Shown here piece by piece: positions 8,223-16,625 of a stretch of 49,201 bases of DNA. The stretch covers positions 1 to 49,201 of the forward strand of contig NZ_MZGV01000031.1 in the NCBI RefSeq assembly GCF_002029235.1. Reading direction: 5' to 3'. The notes under the pieces are model-generated. The model ran no database searches, had not been told where the DNA came from, and saw nothing but the letters and a program-made list of their open reading frames with translations. Numbering within the stretch: position 1 is the stretch's first letter; the number at the start of each line of letters is the position of its first letter. The position numbers and the translations under genes were made by a program. The stretch is from Clostridium oryzae. GTDB lineage: Bacteria > Bacillota > Clostridia > Clostridiales > Clostridiaceae.

Positions 8223-9062
8223 TTGATTAACATAGGTAAATTAAATACATTAAAAGTAAAACGAAAAACAAATTTTGGCTATTTTCTAGATGGCGGTACA
8301 AGAAATACTAGTGATGACATTCTATTGCCTTTGGGAAGTACTCTGGGTAACGAGTTAGAAGTCGATTCTCTCGTAGAAGTATTTATATATTTGGATTCCA
8401 AGGATAGACTTATTGCTACGATGAAAAAGCCTTTAGCATATGTAGGAGATGTAGCATACCTAAAAGTTGTTGCTTCGACTCGTATAGGCAGCTTTATAGA
8501 CATAGGACTTGAAAGGGACGTTTTTGTTCCATTTAAAGAGAAATTATATCCATTGAAGGATGGGTTTTATTACTTGTTTTATCTATATGTAGATAAAACA
8601 AAGCGTATAGCTGCAACAACAAATATAGATAAGTATATTGATGTCACTGATGATTATAAAATCGGCGATAAAGTAACAGGAACTGTTTATGGTTTTCAAA
8701 CAAATAATACAGCAATGATAGCTGTAGATAATAAATATAGGGGCATCATTCTTCCAAATGAATATTTTTCATCATTACATGAAGGTGATCAGCTCCATCT
8801 TAATGTAATAAAAATATATGAAGACGGCAAATTAGGCCTCACACCTCGAAAAACCCCTAAGGTAGAGCGGATTGAACTTCAAGATATAATACTAGAGTAT
8901 CTTAAGGCTCATTCTGGTTCGATGCCTTTTAATGATAAAAGTTCACCTGAAGATATTTATGATGCCTTTCATGTAAGCAAAAACCATTTTAAAAATGCCT
9001 TAGGCAGTCTCATGAAGAGGAATCTTATCTCTCAGGATAACAATGGTACACGATTGATTTAA
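8223..9062 (+). CDS. cvfB: S1-domain RNA-binding protein CvfB
   Basis: 279 residues. There are successive S1-like beta-barrels (about 1-65, 70-135 and 145-215) and a C-terminal winged helix ('SPEDIYDAFHVSKNHFKNALGSLMKRNLI'), the domain order of CvfB/YitL. In staphylococci CvfB binds RNA and influences virulence gene expression. Translation starts at TTG 8223, with GAGG upstream; no ATG is suitable. It is 19 bp upstream of sbcD, so it probably leads the sbcDC operon. Confidence 0.9.
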   Translation: MINIGKLNTLKVKRKTNFGYFLDGGTRNTSDDILLPLGSTLGNELEVDSLVEVFIYLDSKDRLIATMKKPLAYVGDVAYLKVVASTRIGSFIDIGLERDVFVPFKEKLYPLKDGFYYLFYLYVDKTKRIAATTNIDKYIDVTDDYKIGDKVTGTVYGFQTNNTAMIAVDNKYRGIILPNEYFSSLHEGDQLHLNVIKIYEDGKLGLTPRKTPKVERIELQDIILEYLKAHSGSMPFNDKSSPEDIYDAFHVSKNHFKNALGSLMKRNLISQDNNGTRLI

Positions 9063-9081
9063 GGTCATTGGAGGATTATAG

Positions 9082-10275
9082 ATGAAATTTATACATACAG
9101 GAGATTGGCACATAGGTAAAATAATTAATGAATTTAGTATGCTGGAAGAACAGCGATTTGTATTAAAGCAGCTTGTAGAACTAATAGCAGCCGAGAAGCC
9201 TGATGCACTTTTGATTGCTGGAGATCTGTATGACAGAAGTATTCCTCCTGTAGAAGCTGTAGAGCTGATAGATGATGTTTTCAGTAAAATTCTATTAGAA
9301 TTAAAAGTACCCATACTTGTTATTGGAGGGAACCATGATAGTGGTGAAAGAATATCTTTTTGCAGCAGTATCCTGACTAAAAACGGATTACACATAGTTG
9401 GCACGCTGTCGAAAGAAATTAAAAAAATCCAATTAAAAGATGAGTTTGGTGCTGTTAACTTTTATATGGTTCCATATTCAGATCCCAGAGAAGCTAAAAG
9501 CATATTTGAAGACGACAGTCTAACAACTCACGAACAAGTTATGCTTAAAATTATTGAAAATATAAAACAGGATATTGCTTTTCATGGTTATGATAGAAAT
9601 ATAATGATAGCCCATGGTTATGTATCAAATATAAAAGGTTCTTCTTCGGAAGATGATTCTGCAGAAGGACCTGTCACTTGCGATTCAGAACGTCCACTGA
9701 GTATAGGAGGCACTGATATAATTGACGCCAGCATATTTGACGCTTTCAATTACACCGCTCTAGGGCATCTGCACGGTTCCCAGAAAATAAAAAGTGATAA
9801 AATACGATATTCAGGTTCCTTGCTCAAATACTCCTTTTCGGAGGTTAAGCATAAAAAAAGTGCTGCTATAGTTACCCTTGATAATATAGGTAACGTAAAT
9901 GTGGTTCTGAAGGAGCTGACACCTAAAAGAGACATGCGCATAATAAAGGGTCCTCTAAAAGAGTTATTAAAACCAGAAGTATACAGTTTAGGTAATACTG
10001 AAGATTATATATTTGCACAGCTTACAGATGAAGGTGAATTAGTAGATCCTATGCAAAAACTTCGTTCAGTTTACCCTAATGCTATGGGGTTATCTCGAGA
10101 AGGCCAAGCAGCTCATTCACAAAGCAGTACTTCTGCGTCAAAAGGTTATAAAGATAAATCCAAGCTCGAATTGTTTTGTGAATTCTATAAATCAGTAAAA
10201 GGCTCTGATTTATCGCCTGAAAAATTATATATAGTAACAAATATTATTGAAAAAGTTGAGAAAATGGTGAGATAA
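9082..10275 (+). CDS. sbcD: Exonuclease SbcD (Mre11-like nuclease subunit)
   Basis: 397 residues. It carries the Mre11 phosphoesterase motifs in order: 'GDWHIGK' near the N-terminus, 'AGDLYDRS', 'GGNHDSGERI', 'IAHGYV' and 'GHLHGSQ'. With SbcC it forms the manganese-dependent nuclease that opens DNA hairpins and processes blocked double-strand ends. The start has GGAGG 7-8 nt upstream. A Ser/Lys-rich linker (around 345-370) precedes the C-terminal helices. It is two bases from sbcC. Confidence 0.96.
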   Translation: MKFIHTGDWHIGKIINEFSMLEEQRFVLKQLVELIAAEKPDALLIAGDLYDRSIPPVEAVELIDDVFSKILLELKVPILVIGGNHDSGERISFCSSILTKNGLHIVGTLSKEIKKIQLKDEFGAVNFYMVPYSDPREAKSIFEDDSLTTHEQVMLKIIENIKQDIAFHGYDRNIMIAHGYVSNIKGSSSEDDSAEGPVTCDSERPLSIGGTDIIDASIFDAFNYTALGHLHGSQKIKSDKIRYSGSLLKYSFSEVKHKKSAAIVTLDNIGNVNVVLKELTPKRDMRIIKGPLKELLKPEVYSLGNTEDYIFAQLTDEGELVDPMQKLRSVYPNAMGLSREGQAAHSQSSTSASKGYKDKSKLELFCEFYKSVKGSDLSPEKLYIVTNIIEKVEKMVR

Positions 10276-10277
10276 AT

Positions 10278-13200
10278 ATGCGTCCTATAACTCTTACAAT
10301 AAGTGCATTTGGTCCATATGCGCAAGTTGAAACAATAGATTTTACAAAGCTAAAAAGTAACAATATATTTCTTATTACAGGTCCTACTGGTGCCGGTAAG
10401 ACCACTATATTCGATGCAATAAGCTATGCACTTTTCGGTGAAGCATCTGGAACTTCCCGTGATAAAGATGGCTTAAGAAGTGACTTCGCTGATGATTCTA
10501 TGCCTACCTTCGTAGATTTCCAGTTCAAATTAAATGAACAAGTCTATAGAGTAATACGGTATCCTCAGCAGGAAAGAAAGAAAGTCAGAGGAGAAGGTTT
10601 TGCATTAAAAGCAGCTGAAGCTGAACTAATTCTACCAACTGGTAAAGTCATAACAAAGATAAGTGCTGTAGATGAAAAAATCACTTCTCTTATCGGTATT
10701 AATAAAACTCAGTTTCGTCAGATTGTAATGCTTCCTCAGGGTGAATTTAGAAAACTTCTTGATTGCGATAGTTCCGAACGAGAAACCATATTCAGAAAAA
10801 TTTTTTCTACAGAAGATTTCGAAGTAATACAAAAGAAGCTTGATGAAGAAAGTAAAACGCTATATAGAAAAATTGCAGATATAAAAAAAGAGCGTGATAC
10901 CTATATAAAGCATATTTCTGCAGGTGATGATGAAAGTTTGAATAACCTGCTACAGTCAGATAACTTTAACGTACCGGAAATAGTAGAAAGGTTAAAATAT
11001 GCTATTTCACATGATAAAGATTCTTTTTCCGACGTTGAAAAACAGATAAATGGATTAAAGTTAAAACAAGAAAACCTTCAGAAAAGCATAATTTCTGGAG
11101 AAGAGACAAATAAAAAAATTCGTAATCTAGATAATTTATCTTATAGTTATAATGAATTGATAGAAAAAGGACAGATTTTTGTTGATAAATCAACTCATCT
11201 TCAGCTAGCACGAAAAGCTCTTAATGTTACTGCTATCGATAAGACCCTCTCAGAGAAAAAAGAAGAATTGTATTTAAAGCGCATACAATATAAACAAGCA
11301 TTAGATAATTTTAATAAAATTAACGATGATATCTTAATTGCAAAAAAAAATCTGAAGCTGGAGGAATCTAAAGAAGATTACAGGAAAGAACTTTCTGATA
11401 AGATTGCTCTTTTAAAAAGTTACGAAGAGAATATAAAATCATATGAAAATGAACTCTCAACTATTAACATAATGGAAAAAGAGCTTACTTTGAAGCAAAA
11501 TAATATTTCAGACCTTAAGTTAAAGATAAAAAATAACAAAGAAGCCCTGGATGACTATAGCAAAAAATTATCTGCAGCCCAAAAGGCTTCTGCTGAAAAA
11601 GAAAAAATAGATAGAATGGCATTTGAAGTTAAGACGATAATAGATAATCTGCTTTCACTTCATAAGCTATTGACTCAATATGTTAATGCTAAAAATAATT
11701 ATAATTCGTCTACAAAGGATTTTAATCAATTTGAACATAGGTACTTAAGCAAGAAAAAACAATATGAATTTATGGACGATAGTTATCGTAAAGGTCAAGC
11801 TGGAATTCTTGCGTCAAGATTGATGCCGCAAGAGCCCTGCCCAGTATGCGGTTCACTTGAGCATCCATCCCCTGCGGCGCTCATAGACGGAATTCCTTCA
11901 GAAGATGATTTAAAAAAATTGAAAGCCGAATACGAGCTGCTGAAAAACGAACGAGATGATAAACTTAAATTTTTAGCTGACCTAAATGGTTCTATTACTA
12001 ACATGAAATCTAGTATCTGTGAAAAGCTGGAAAACCTAAATGATTATCTTGCTGACTGTAACAAGCTTGATGAGCCAGAACAGCTTTTAGAAACCATAGT
12101 AGCTACAGGCAAGAAGCTAAGAGAGCATTTAAACGAGTTGTCTATTAACCAAAAACAACTTCTAAACGTAATTAACTCCATTGCCGGCATCCAAAAATCT
12201 ATAGAGAGTCTTAATAATTTAGTAAAACAGCATGAAGATACAGTTACTAATTTTGAGGCAGAATATACTGATTTCTTCGCTAAGGTTCAAAGTAAAAAAG
12301 AGTTTATTTCAAGGATAGAAAATGAAATTCCGCCTGATATTAGATCTACATCACAGCTGACAAAAAAACTATGTGTAATTGATTCAGAAGTTGATGCACT
12401 GGATAAGTCCTATAAGCTGGCACAAAAAAGATTTAATGATTTAGAAAAAGATTTAACTGCTTGCACGACAGATATCAATTTAAAGAAACAGAATATTTCA
12501 GAACTAGAAGAATCTATTTTGAAATATGAAAAACTACTTAAGGAAGCTCTATTATCTGCTGGTTTTAAAGACTATGCAGAATATACTAAGCTCAAATTAT
12601 CAGAAACTGAAATTCAGCAGCTAGATAGTGAAATAAACTCATATTATCAAAATGTAAAGAGTCTAAAGGATAGGCTTAACGATGCACAGAAGGATTGTAA
12701 AGGACTCTCTGTAATTGATATTAACACTTTTTCAGATGAGCTTAATGTCATTAAGCTTAATGAGACAAAACTTGAACAACTTAGTAAGGAGATCTTTGCC
12801 AGAATTGATAGCAATAAAAGATGTCTAGCTGCCATTACCAATTTAAGTACAAAAATTGAAAAAGAAGAAGATAGATTTAATATTATAGGTGATTTAGCTT
12901 ATGCAGCTAATGGCTTTAATGCTGAACGGATAACCTTTGAAAGGTATGTGCTGGCAGCTTATTTTGATGAAATAATTTCAGCTGCTAATATAAGACTATA
13001 CAAGATGAGTTCAGGTAGATTTCTGCTTTATAGGAAAAGAGAAAAAGGAAAAGGAAAAAAACAGGAAGGACTTGAGCTTGAGGTATATGATAATTACACT
13101 GGAAAATTTAGGCATGTAAAGACTCTTTCCGGCGGAGAAAGTTTTAAAGCTTCATTATCTTTGGCCCTTGGTCTTGCTGATATAATTCAATCCTATTCAG

Positions 13201-13415
13201 GCGGAATAAATTTGGATACCATATTCCTAGATGAAGGTTTTGGTACTTTGGATTCTGAATCATTGGATAGTGCAATTCAATGTCTTATGGAGCTTCAAAA
13301 TGACGGAAGACTTGTAGGCATTATCTCTCATGTAGATGAGCTTAAGGAACGAATAAATGCTAGACTTGAAATTAATCCTACGAAGGATGGAAGTAAAACA
13401 AAATTTGTAATATAA
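10278..13415 (+). CDS. sbcC: Exonuclease SbcC (Rad50-like SMC ATPase)
   Basis: 1045 residues with the SMC/Rad50 layout. Walker A GPTGAGKTT lies near residues 35-43. Two long coiled coils are rich in Lys/Glu/Leu and flank a zinc hook CPVC at about 521-524. The ABC signature LSGGES is at about 950-955, and Walker B ('TIFLDEGFGTLD') is close to the C-terminus. Length is normal for the family. It is translationally coupled to sbcD. It drives ATP-dependent DNA clamping for the nuclease. Confidence 0.96.
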   Translation: MRPITLTISAFGPYAQVETIDFTKLKSNNIFLITGPTGAGKTTIFDAISYALFGEASGTSRDKDGLRSDFADDSMPTFVDFQFKLNEQVYRVIRYPQQERKKVRGEGFALKAAEAELILPTGKVITKISAVDEKITSLIGINKTQFRQIVMLPQGEFRKLLDCDSSERETIFRKIFSTEDFEVIQKKLDEESKTLYRKIADIKKERDTYIKHISAGDDESLNNLLQSDNFNVPEIVERLKYAISHDKDSFSDVEKQINGLKLKQENLQKSIISGEETNKKIRNLDNLSYSYNELIEKGQIFVDKSTHLQLARKALNVTAIDKTLSEKKEELYLKRIQYKQALDNFNKINDDILIAKKNLKLEESKEDYRKELSDKIALLKSYEENIKSYENELSTINIMEKELTLKQNNISDLKLKIKNNKEALDDYSKKLSAAQKASAEKEKIDRMAFEVKTIIDNLLSLHKLLTQYVNAKNNYNSSTKDFNQFEHRYLSKKKQYEFMDDSYRKGQAGILASRLMPQEPCPVCGSLEHPSPAALIDGIPSEDDLKKLKAEYELLKNERDDKLKFLADLNGSITNMKSSICEKLENLNDYLADCNKLDEPEQLLETIVATGKKLREHLNELSINQKQLLNVINSIAGIQKSIESLNNLVKQHEDTVTNFEAEYTDFFAKVQSKKEFISRIENEIPPDIRSTSQLTKKLCVIDSEVDALDKSYKLAQKRFNDLEKDLTACTTDINLKKQNISELEESILKYEKLLKEALLSAGFKDYAEYTKLKLSETEIQQLDSEINSYYQNVKSLKDRLNDAQKDCKGLSVIDINTFSDELNVIKLNETKLEQLSKEIFARIDSNKRCLAAITNLSTKIEKEEDRFNIIGDLAYAANGFNAERITFERYVLAAYFDEIISAANIRLYKMSSGRFLLYRKREKGKGKKQEGLELEVYDNYTGKFRHVKTLSGGESFKASLSLALGLADIIQSYSGGINLDTIFLDEGFGTLDSESLDSAIQCLMELQNDGRLVGIISHVDELKERINARLEINPTKDGSKTKFVI

Positions 13416-13496
13416 ATCATTAGTATATAAATAGTCCACTCACAATTGACGGCTTTTTATGTACTGCATCAAATAGATAAAAGTTGGAGGTAAACT

Positions 13497-15749
13497 ATGA
13501 AAAAATACGTTGGCCCTTTTTTTAAAGGGATTCTATTGCTGGTGATACTGCTTTTTACGACTATAATCATTTCATCAGCTTATACACCTTCTTTGAGTGC
13601 TTTATCAAAGATACTGTATTTTGTACCTTATTTCCTTGCTGCACTGATCACTTTATTCATATTAGTAAAAATGAATAAAGATAAATTTATCAATTATGGC
13701 CTGAATTTTAAAGCTTTTACTGCCAATAACTTTCTTAGAGGTATGCTTTATGGATTTTTCTTTTCGCTGTGCCTGCTTATATTGCTTCTTGTAACATTTG
13801 AGGCAAATGTACTTGGTTTTGTAAAACAAGACCAGAATATCTTTTCTGTAGCTGTACTTGGAATATTAAATATTTTTCTTTATGTACTTGGTCAGGAACT
13901 GTTGTTTCGAGGGTATCTGCTTAACTACTTCAGAAAAAAATTCACACTGGTAGGCGCTATAATATTAGCATCTATAATATATGCAATAGCAATACCTTTC
14001 AATTCAGCTATAACACCTTTAGCTTTCTTTAACAATGTACTGTTTGGTGTACTATTGAGTGTAATTTACATTAAATCAGAAAAAATTGAATACGTTATTG
14101 GTATGCATTTTACATACAGACTACTATTTAACTTTCTACTCTCTACACCAGTTGAAGGAAAAGTATCAGCAGGAATCTTTAACCTTGGTTTTATGAACGT
14201 AGATCTACTTAATGGTGGAATGTATGGTGTCCAAGGTGGAATTATATTCTTAGTTGTTACAGTCCTATTTTCTGTATTTATATGCTTGAAAAATAAAATA
14301 CATATAAGATTGACAGTAAAAAATATAGTACTCTCATGTTTACTGATATGTTTCACTGCTGTCTACATTTTTGTTGATGTAAAAGCGTGGTCATCACAAC
14401 ATGTAAAAAATGATACTGTACCTGTTAAATCTGCAGAAAAATTAAGTAACATAAACAATTACAATATGATCTGGAATCTTGACACAGATAACAAAAGAGT
14501 GAATGCTACTGAAGAAGTAGATTATATAAACAATTCGTCAGACAGTCTCAGCGAAATATATTTCCATATGTATGCTGCTGCATTCAAAAAATACAAAGGT
14601 GATATATCAATTCTCAGTGTAAAAGTAAATAATGAAAAGATCAAATACTCAGTAGAAGGTATAGATGATACTCTTTTAAAAGTACCGCTTCAAGAAAAAC
14701 TACTTCCTCAAAAAAGAGTAAAAATATCTATTGAATACATTGTTTATGTTCCAAAAAGAAGCTACGATGGATTTTCTGATAGGTTTGCCTATAGTAATAA
14801 GTTTATAAATTTAGGCAATATTTTTCCTATTGCTGCAGTATATAAAGATGGTGCATGGGATAAGCATGCATACGATAAGAAAGGTGATGCGTTCTACAGT
14901 GAAACCAGCAATTTTTCTGTGAAAATTACTGCTCCAAAATCATATATTCTAGCATCAACAGGAAATATAGTATCCGAAAAACTTAGGGGCAGAAATAAGA
15001 TATGGAAAATGCAGGCAGACACTGTAAGAGACTTTGCGGTCGTTGCAAGTCAGAGCTTTAAGGTTGCTAAAGCTAACGTAAATGGCACCATAGTAAAATC
15101 TTATGCATTAGATATAAATAAAGCCCAAAAGGTTCTTAAATTCTCTGTAGATGCCATAAAATCTTTTAATAACCGCTTTGGTGAATATCCTTATGCAACT
15201 TGCTCTGTAGTTCAAACTGATTTAAATGGAGGAATGGAGTATCCAAATCTTGTTATGATAGGCTCCTATGCATATGATAATATTAATGCTAATTCTATAT
15301 TTACCTGGGCAATATATAACAGTCCTACTGGTGAATTAGAGTTCACTGTTGTACATGAATTAGCCCACCAATGGTGGTATGGTCTTGTAGGTAATGATGA
15401 ATATAGAAATGCCTGGATAGATGAACCTCTTACTCAATTTTCTACTCTTCTTTACTATAAAGATGTTTATGGTAAAAAGAGATTTGAATCAGTATATAAT
15501 AAATCTATCGCCTTAAATTACACCATATACAAAGCTGCTCTTACGACTAAGAATTTTAAGCAGCCTTTAGATAAATATAGTGATTTAGAGTACAATGCAT
15601 TAATTTATTATAGAGTACCAATGCTTATAAAAAAGTACTATGATTCTGTCGGCGATGAAAAATTCAACTCCGTTCTTCAAGATACATTTAATAAATATAA
15701 ATTTAAAGTTCTGGACGCTAATAATTACCCTATACCACTCAAAAATTAA
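13497..15749 (+). CDS. CPBP-like membrane domain fused to an M1-family metallopeptidase
   Basis: 750 residues in two parts. Residues 1-300 are about eight membrane helices with a CPBP (CAAX-protease/bacteriocin-processing) pattern, but its catalytic motifs are altered. The first Glu of EExxxR is Gln (QELLFR, 133-138), the His of the FxxxH-type motif 2 is missing, and motif 3 keeps only His204 (HFTYR). Residues about 315-750 are an extracytoplasmic M1 aminopeptidase-like domain: 'GGMEYP' and HELAH (620-624) followed 18 residues later by Glu643, the complete zinc site. The C-terminus stops about 20-40 residues earlier than I would expect. The start has GGAGG. It may anchor and present the peptidase at the membrane; that role is inferred. 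Confidence 0.85.
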   Translation: MKKYVGPFFKGILLLVILLFTTIIISSAYTPSLSALSKILYFVPYFLAALITLFILVKMNKDKFINYGLNFKAFTANNFLRGMLYGFFFSLCLLILLLVTFEANVLGFVKQDQNIFSVAVLGILNIFLYVLGQELLFRGYLLNYFRKKFTLVGAIILASIIYAIAIPFNSAITPLAFFNNVLFGVLLSVIYIKSEKIEYVIGMHFTYRLLFNFLLSTPVEGKVSAGIFNLGFMNVDLLNGGMYGVQGGIIFLVVTVLFSVFICLKNKIHIRLTVKNIVLSCLLICFTAVYIFVDVKAWSSQHVKNDTVPVKSAEKLSNINNYNMIWNLDTDNKRVNATEEVDYINNSSDSLSEIYFHMYAAAFKKYKGDISILSVKVNNEKIKYSVEGIDDTLLKVPLQEKLLPQKRVKISIEYIVYVPKRSYDGFSDRFAYSNKFINLGNIFPIAAVYKDGAWDKHAYDKKGDAFYSETSNFSVKITAPKSYILASTGNIVSEKLRGRNKIWKMQADTVRDFAVVASQSFKVAKANVNGTIVKSYALDINKAQKVLKFSVDAIKSFNNRFGEYPYATCSVVQTDLNGGMEYPNLVMIGSYAYDNINANSIFTWAIYNSPTGELEFTVVHELAHQWWYGLVGNDEYRNAWIDEPLTQFSTLLYYKDVYGKKRFESVYNKSIALNYTIYKAALTTKNFKQPLDKYSDLEYNALIYYRVPMLIKKYYDSVGDEKFNSVLQDTFNKYKFKVLDANNYPIPLKN

Positions 15750-15752
15750 TAA

Positions 15753-15793
15753 TTAACCAAAAAATCCAGCCTTAAGCTGGATTTTTTGGTTAA
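15753..15793. terminator. Bidirectional terminator between the M1 peptidase and tdk genes
   Basis: Perfect arms TTAACCAAAAAATCCAGC and its complement around a CTTAA loop. A and T runs inside the arms give a U tract for either direction. The tdk stop codon lies inside the right arm. Confidence 0.9.
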
Positions 15794-16380
15794 TCAAACG
15801 GTGGTTTGAAACATACTCTGCACCTTGGTTCGTAACTTTCCTTATCTCCTTCGTAGATGGTTTGCCCCTTTTTTGTTACAGGCTTTCCATTGCTTAATCT
15901 TTGGCTGAAGATAGCTCTCCTCTTTTTGCATTTGCTGCATACTGGATACATATGCTGTACCTCATCCGCCATAGCGATTATGTCACCCATTTTCCCGAAA
16001 GGTTTTCCTTCATAATCCATATTGAGTCCAGAAACCACTACTCTCTTTGTGAATATTAATCTTTGCACCAATTCAACAATCTTTCCTTTAAAAAACTGTG
16101 TTTCATCTATACCTACTACATCATATTGTTCACAGTTTTCCAGTACATTTTCTATGACCTCATCTGTTATAAACTCTGGTAATTCTTCAGCCCTTCTCGA
16201 TAAACCTGTCCTAGATACAATAATATTCTTACCGTCTCTTGTTGCTATATTAGGTTTAAATAGAATTACTTTTTTTCCTTCGTAAGTCTCCGCCATGTTT
16301 ATGCTATGTATAAGCTCTCCGCTTTTTTCACTGAACATTGGCCCAGTTATTACCTTTAATCCAATCTCTTCAATAAACAT
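15790..16380 (-). CDS. tdk: Thymidine kinase (divergent, altered P-loop)
   Basis: 196 residues, type II thymidine kinase fold. Visible landmarks are the lid and Zn site (CSKC ... CRVC), 'GIDETQFF' with the catalytic Glu, 'SGLNMDYEGKPFG' and 'ESYEPRCRVC'. The P-loop reads GPMFSEKSGE (13-22) where the family has GPMFSGKS/T-E-E: the Gly before the Lys is Glu. This may lower or abolish ATP binding, or be a lineage-specific variant. It would phosphorylate thymidine (and dU) for salvage, in line with the nucleoside cluster nearby. AAAGGAGC precedes the ATG and a 93-nt hairpin sits just upstream. Confidence 0.88.
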   Translation of the reverse strand: MFIEEIGLKVITGPMFSEKSGELIHSINMAETYEGKKVILFKPNIATRDGKNIIVSRTGLSRRAEELPEFITDEVIENVLENCEQYDVVGIDETQFFKGKIVELVQRLIFTKRVVVSGLNMDYEGKPFGKMGDIIAMADEVQHMYPVCSKCKKRRAIFSQRLSNGKPVTKKGQTIYEGDKESYEPRCRVCFKPPFD

Positions 16381-16396
16381 TTTTTGCTCCTTTTTC

Positions 16397-16489
16397 AGAT
16401 AAACAATACGAAAACTTAACTATCAAGCTTGAAAACATCGGATATTCGACAGGTTTGGCTGCTTGTAAGTTAATAGAATTTGTTTATCT
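16397..16489 (-). promoter_or_regulatory. Large hairpin leader abutting the tdk ribosome-binding site
   Basis: A 10-bp outer stem (AGATAAACAA 16397-16406 with 16480-16489) encloses further paired segments (TTAAC/GTTAA, CAAGC/GCTTG) and a small apical stem. The structure ends 5-6 nt from the tdk Shine-Dalgarno sequence. It could control tdk translation or be a relic of a small palindromic element. Confidence 0.5.
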
Positions 16490-16522
16490 ATTGATGACAA
16501 ACTGAAGAATTTACATAATTTA

Positions 16523-16581
16523 AGAGCTTAATCCACCATAAAAATTAGTATGTCTAATTATATTATGGTGAACAGAGCTCT
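16523..16581 (-). other. Multi-stem hairpin in the pyk-tdk spacer
   Basis: Nested pairs AGAGCT/AGCTCT, CACCATAA/TTATGGTG and AATTAG/CTAATT form one long interrupted stem 45 bp after the pyk stop (minus strand is transcribed right to left). The U tract on the minus strand is poor, so it may be an mRNA 3'-end stabiliser rather than a clean terminator. Confidence 0.55.
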
Positions 16582-16625
16582 AAACAATATATTTATGCAA
16601 TTTCATAAATCATTATTTTGTTATA

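Noticed and set aside
9000..9404. 134-codon minus-strand ORF over cvfB/sbcD
   Set aside because: Antisense shadow of clear genes, no RBS and no family resemblance.
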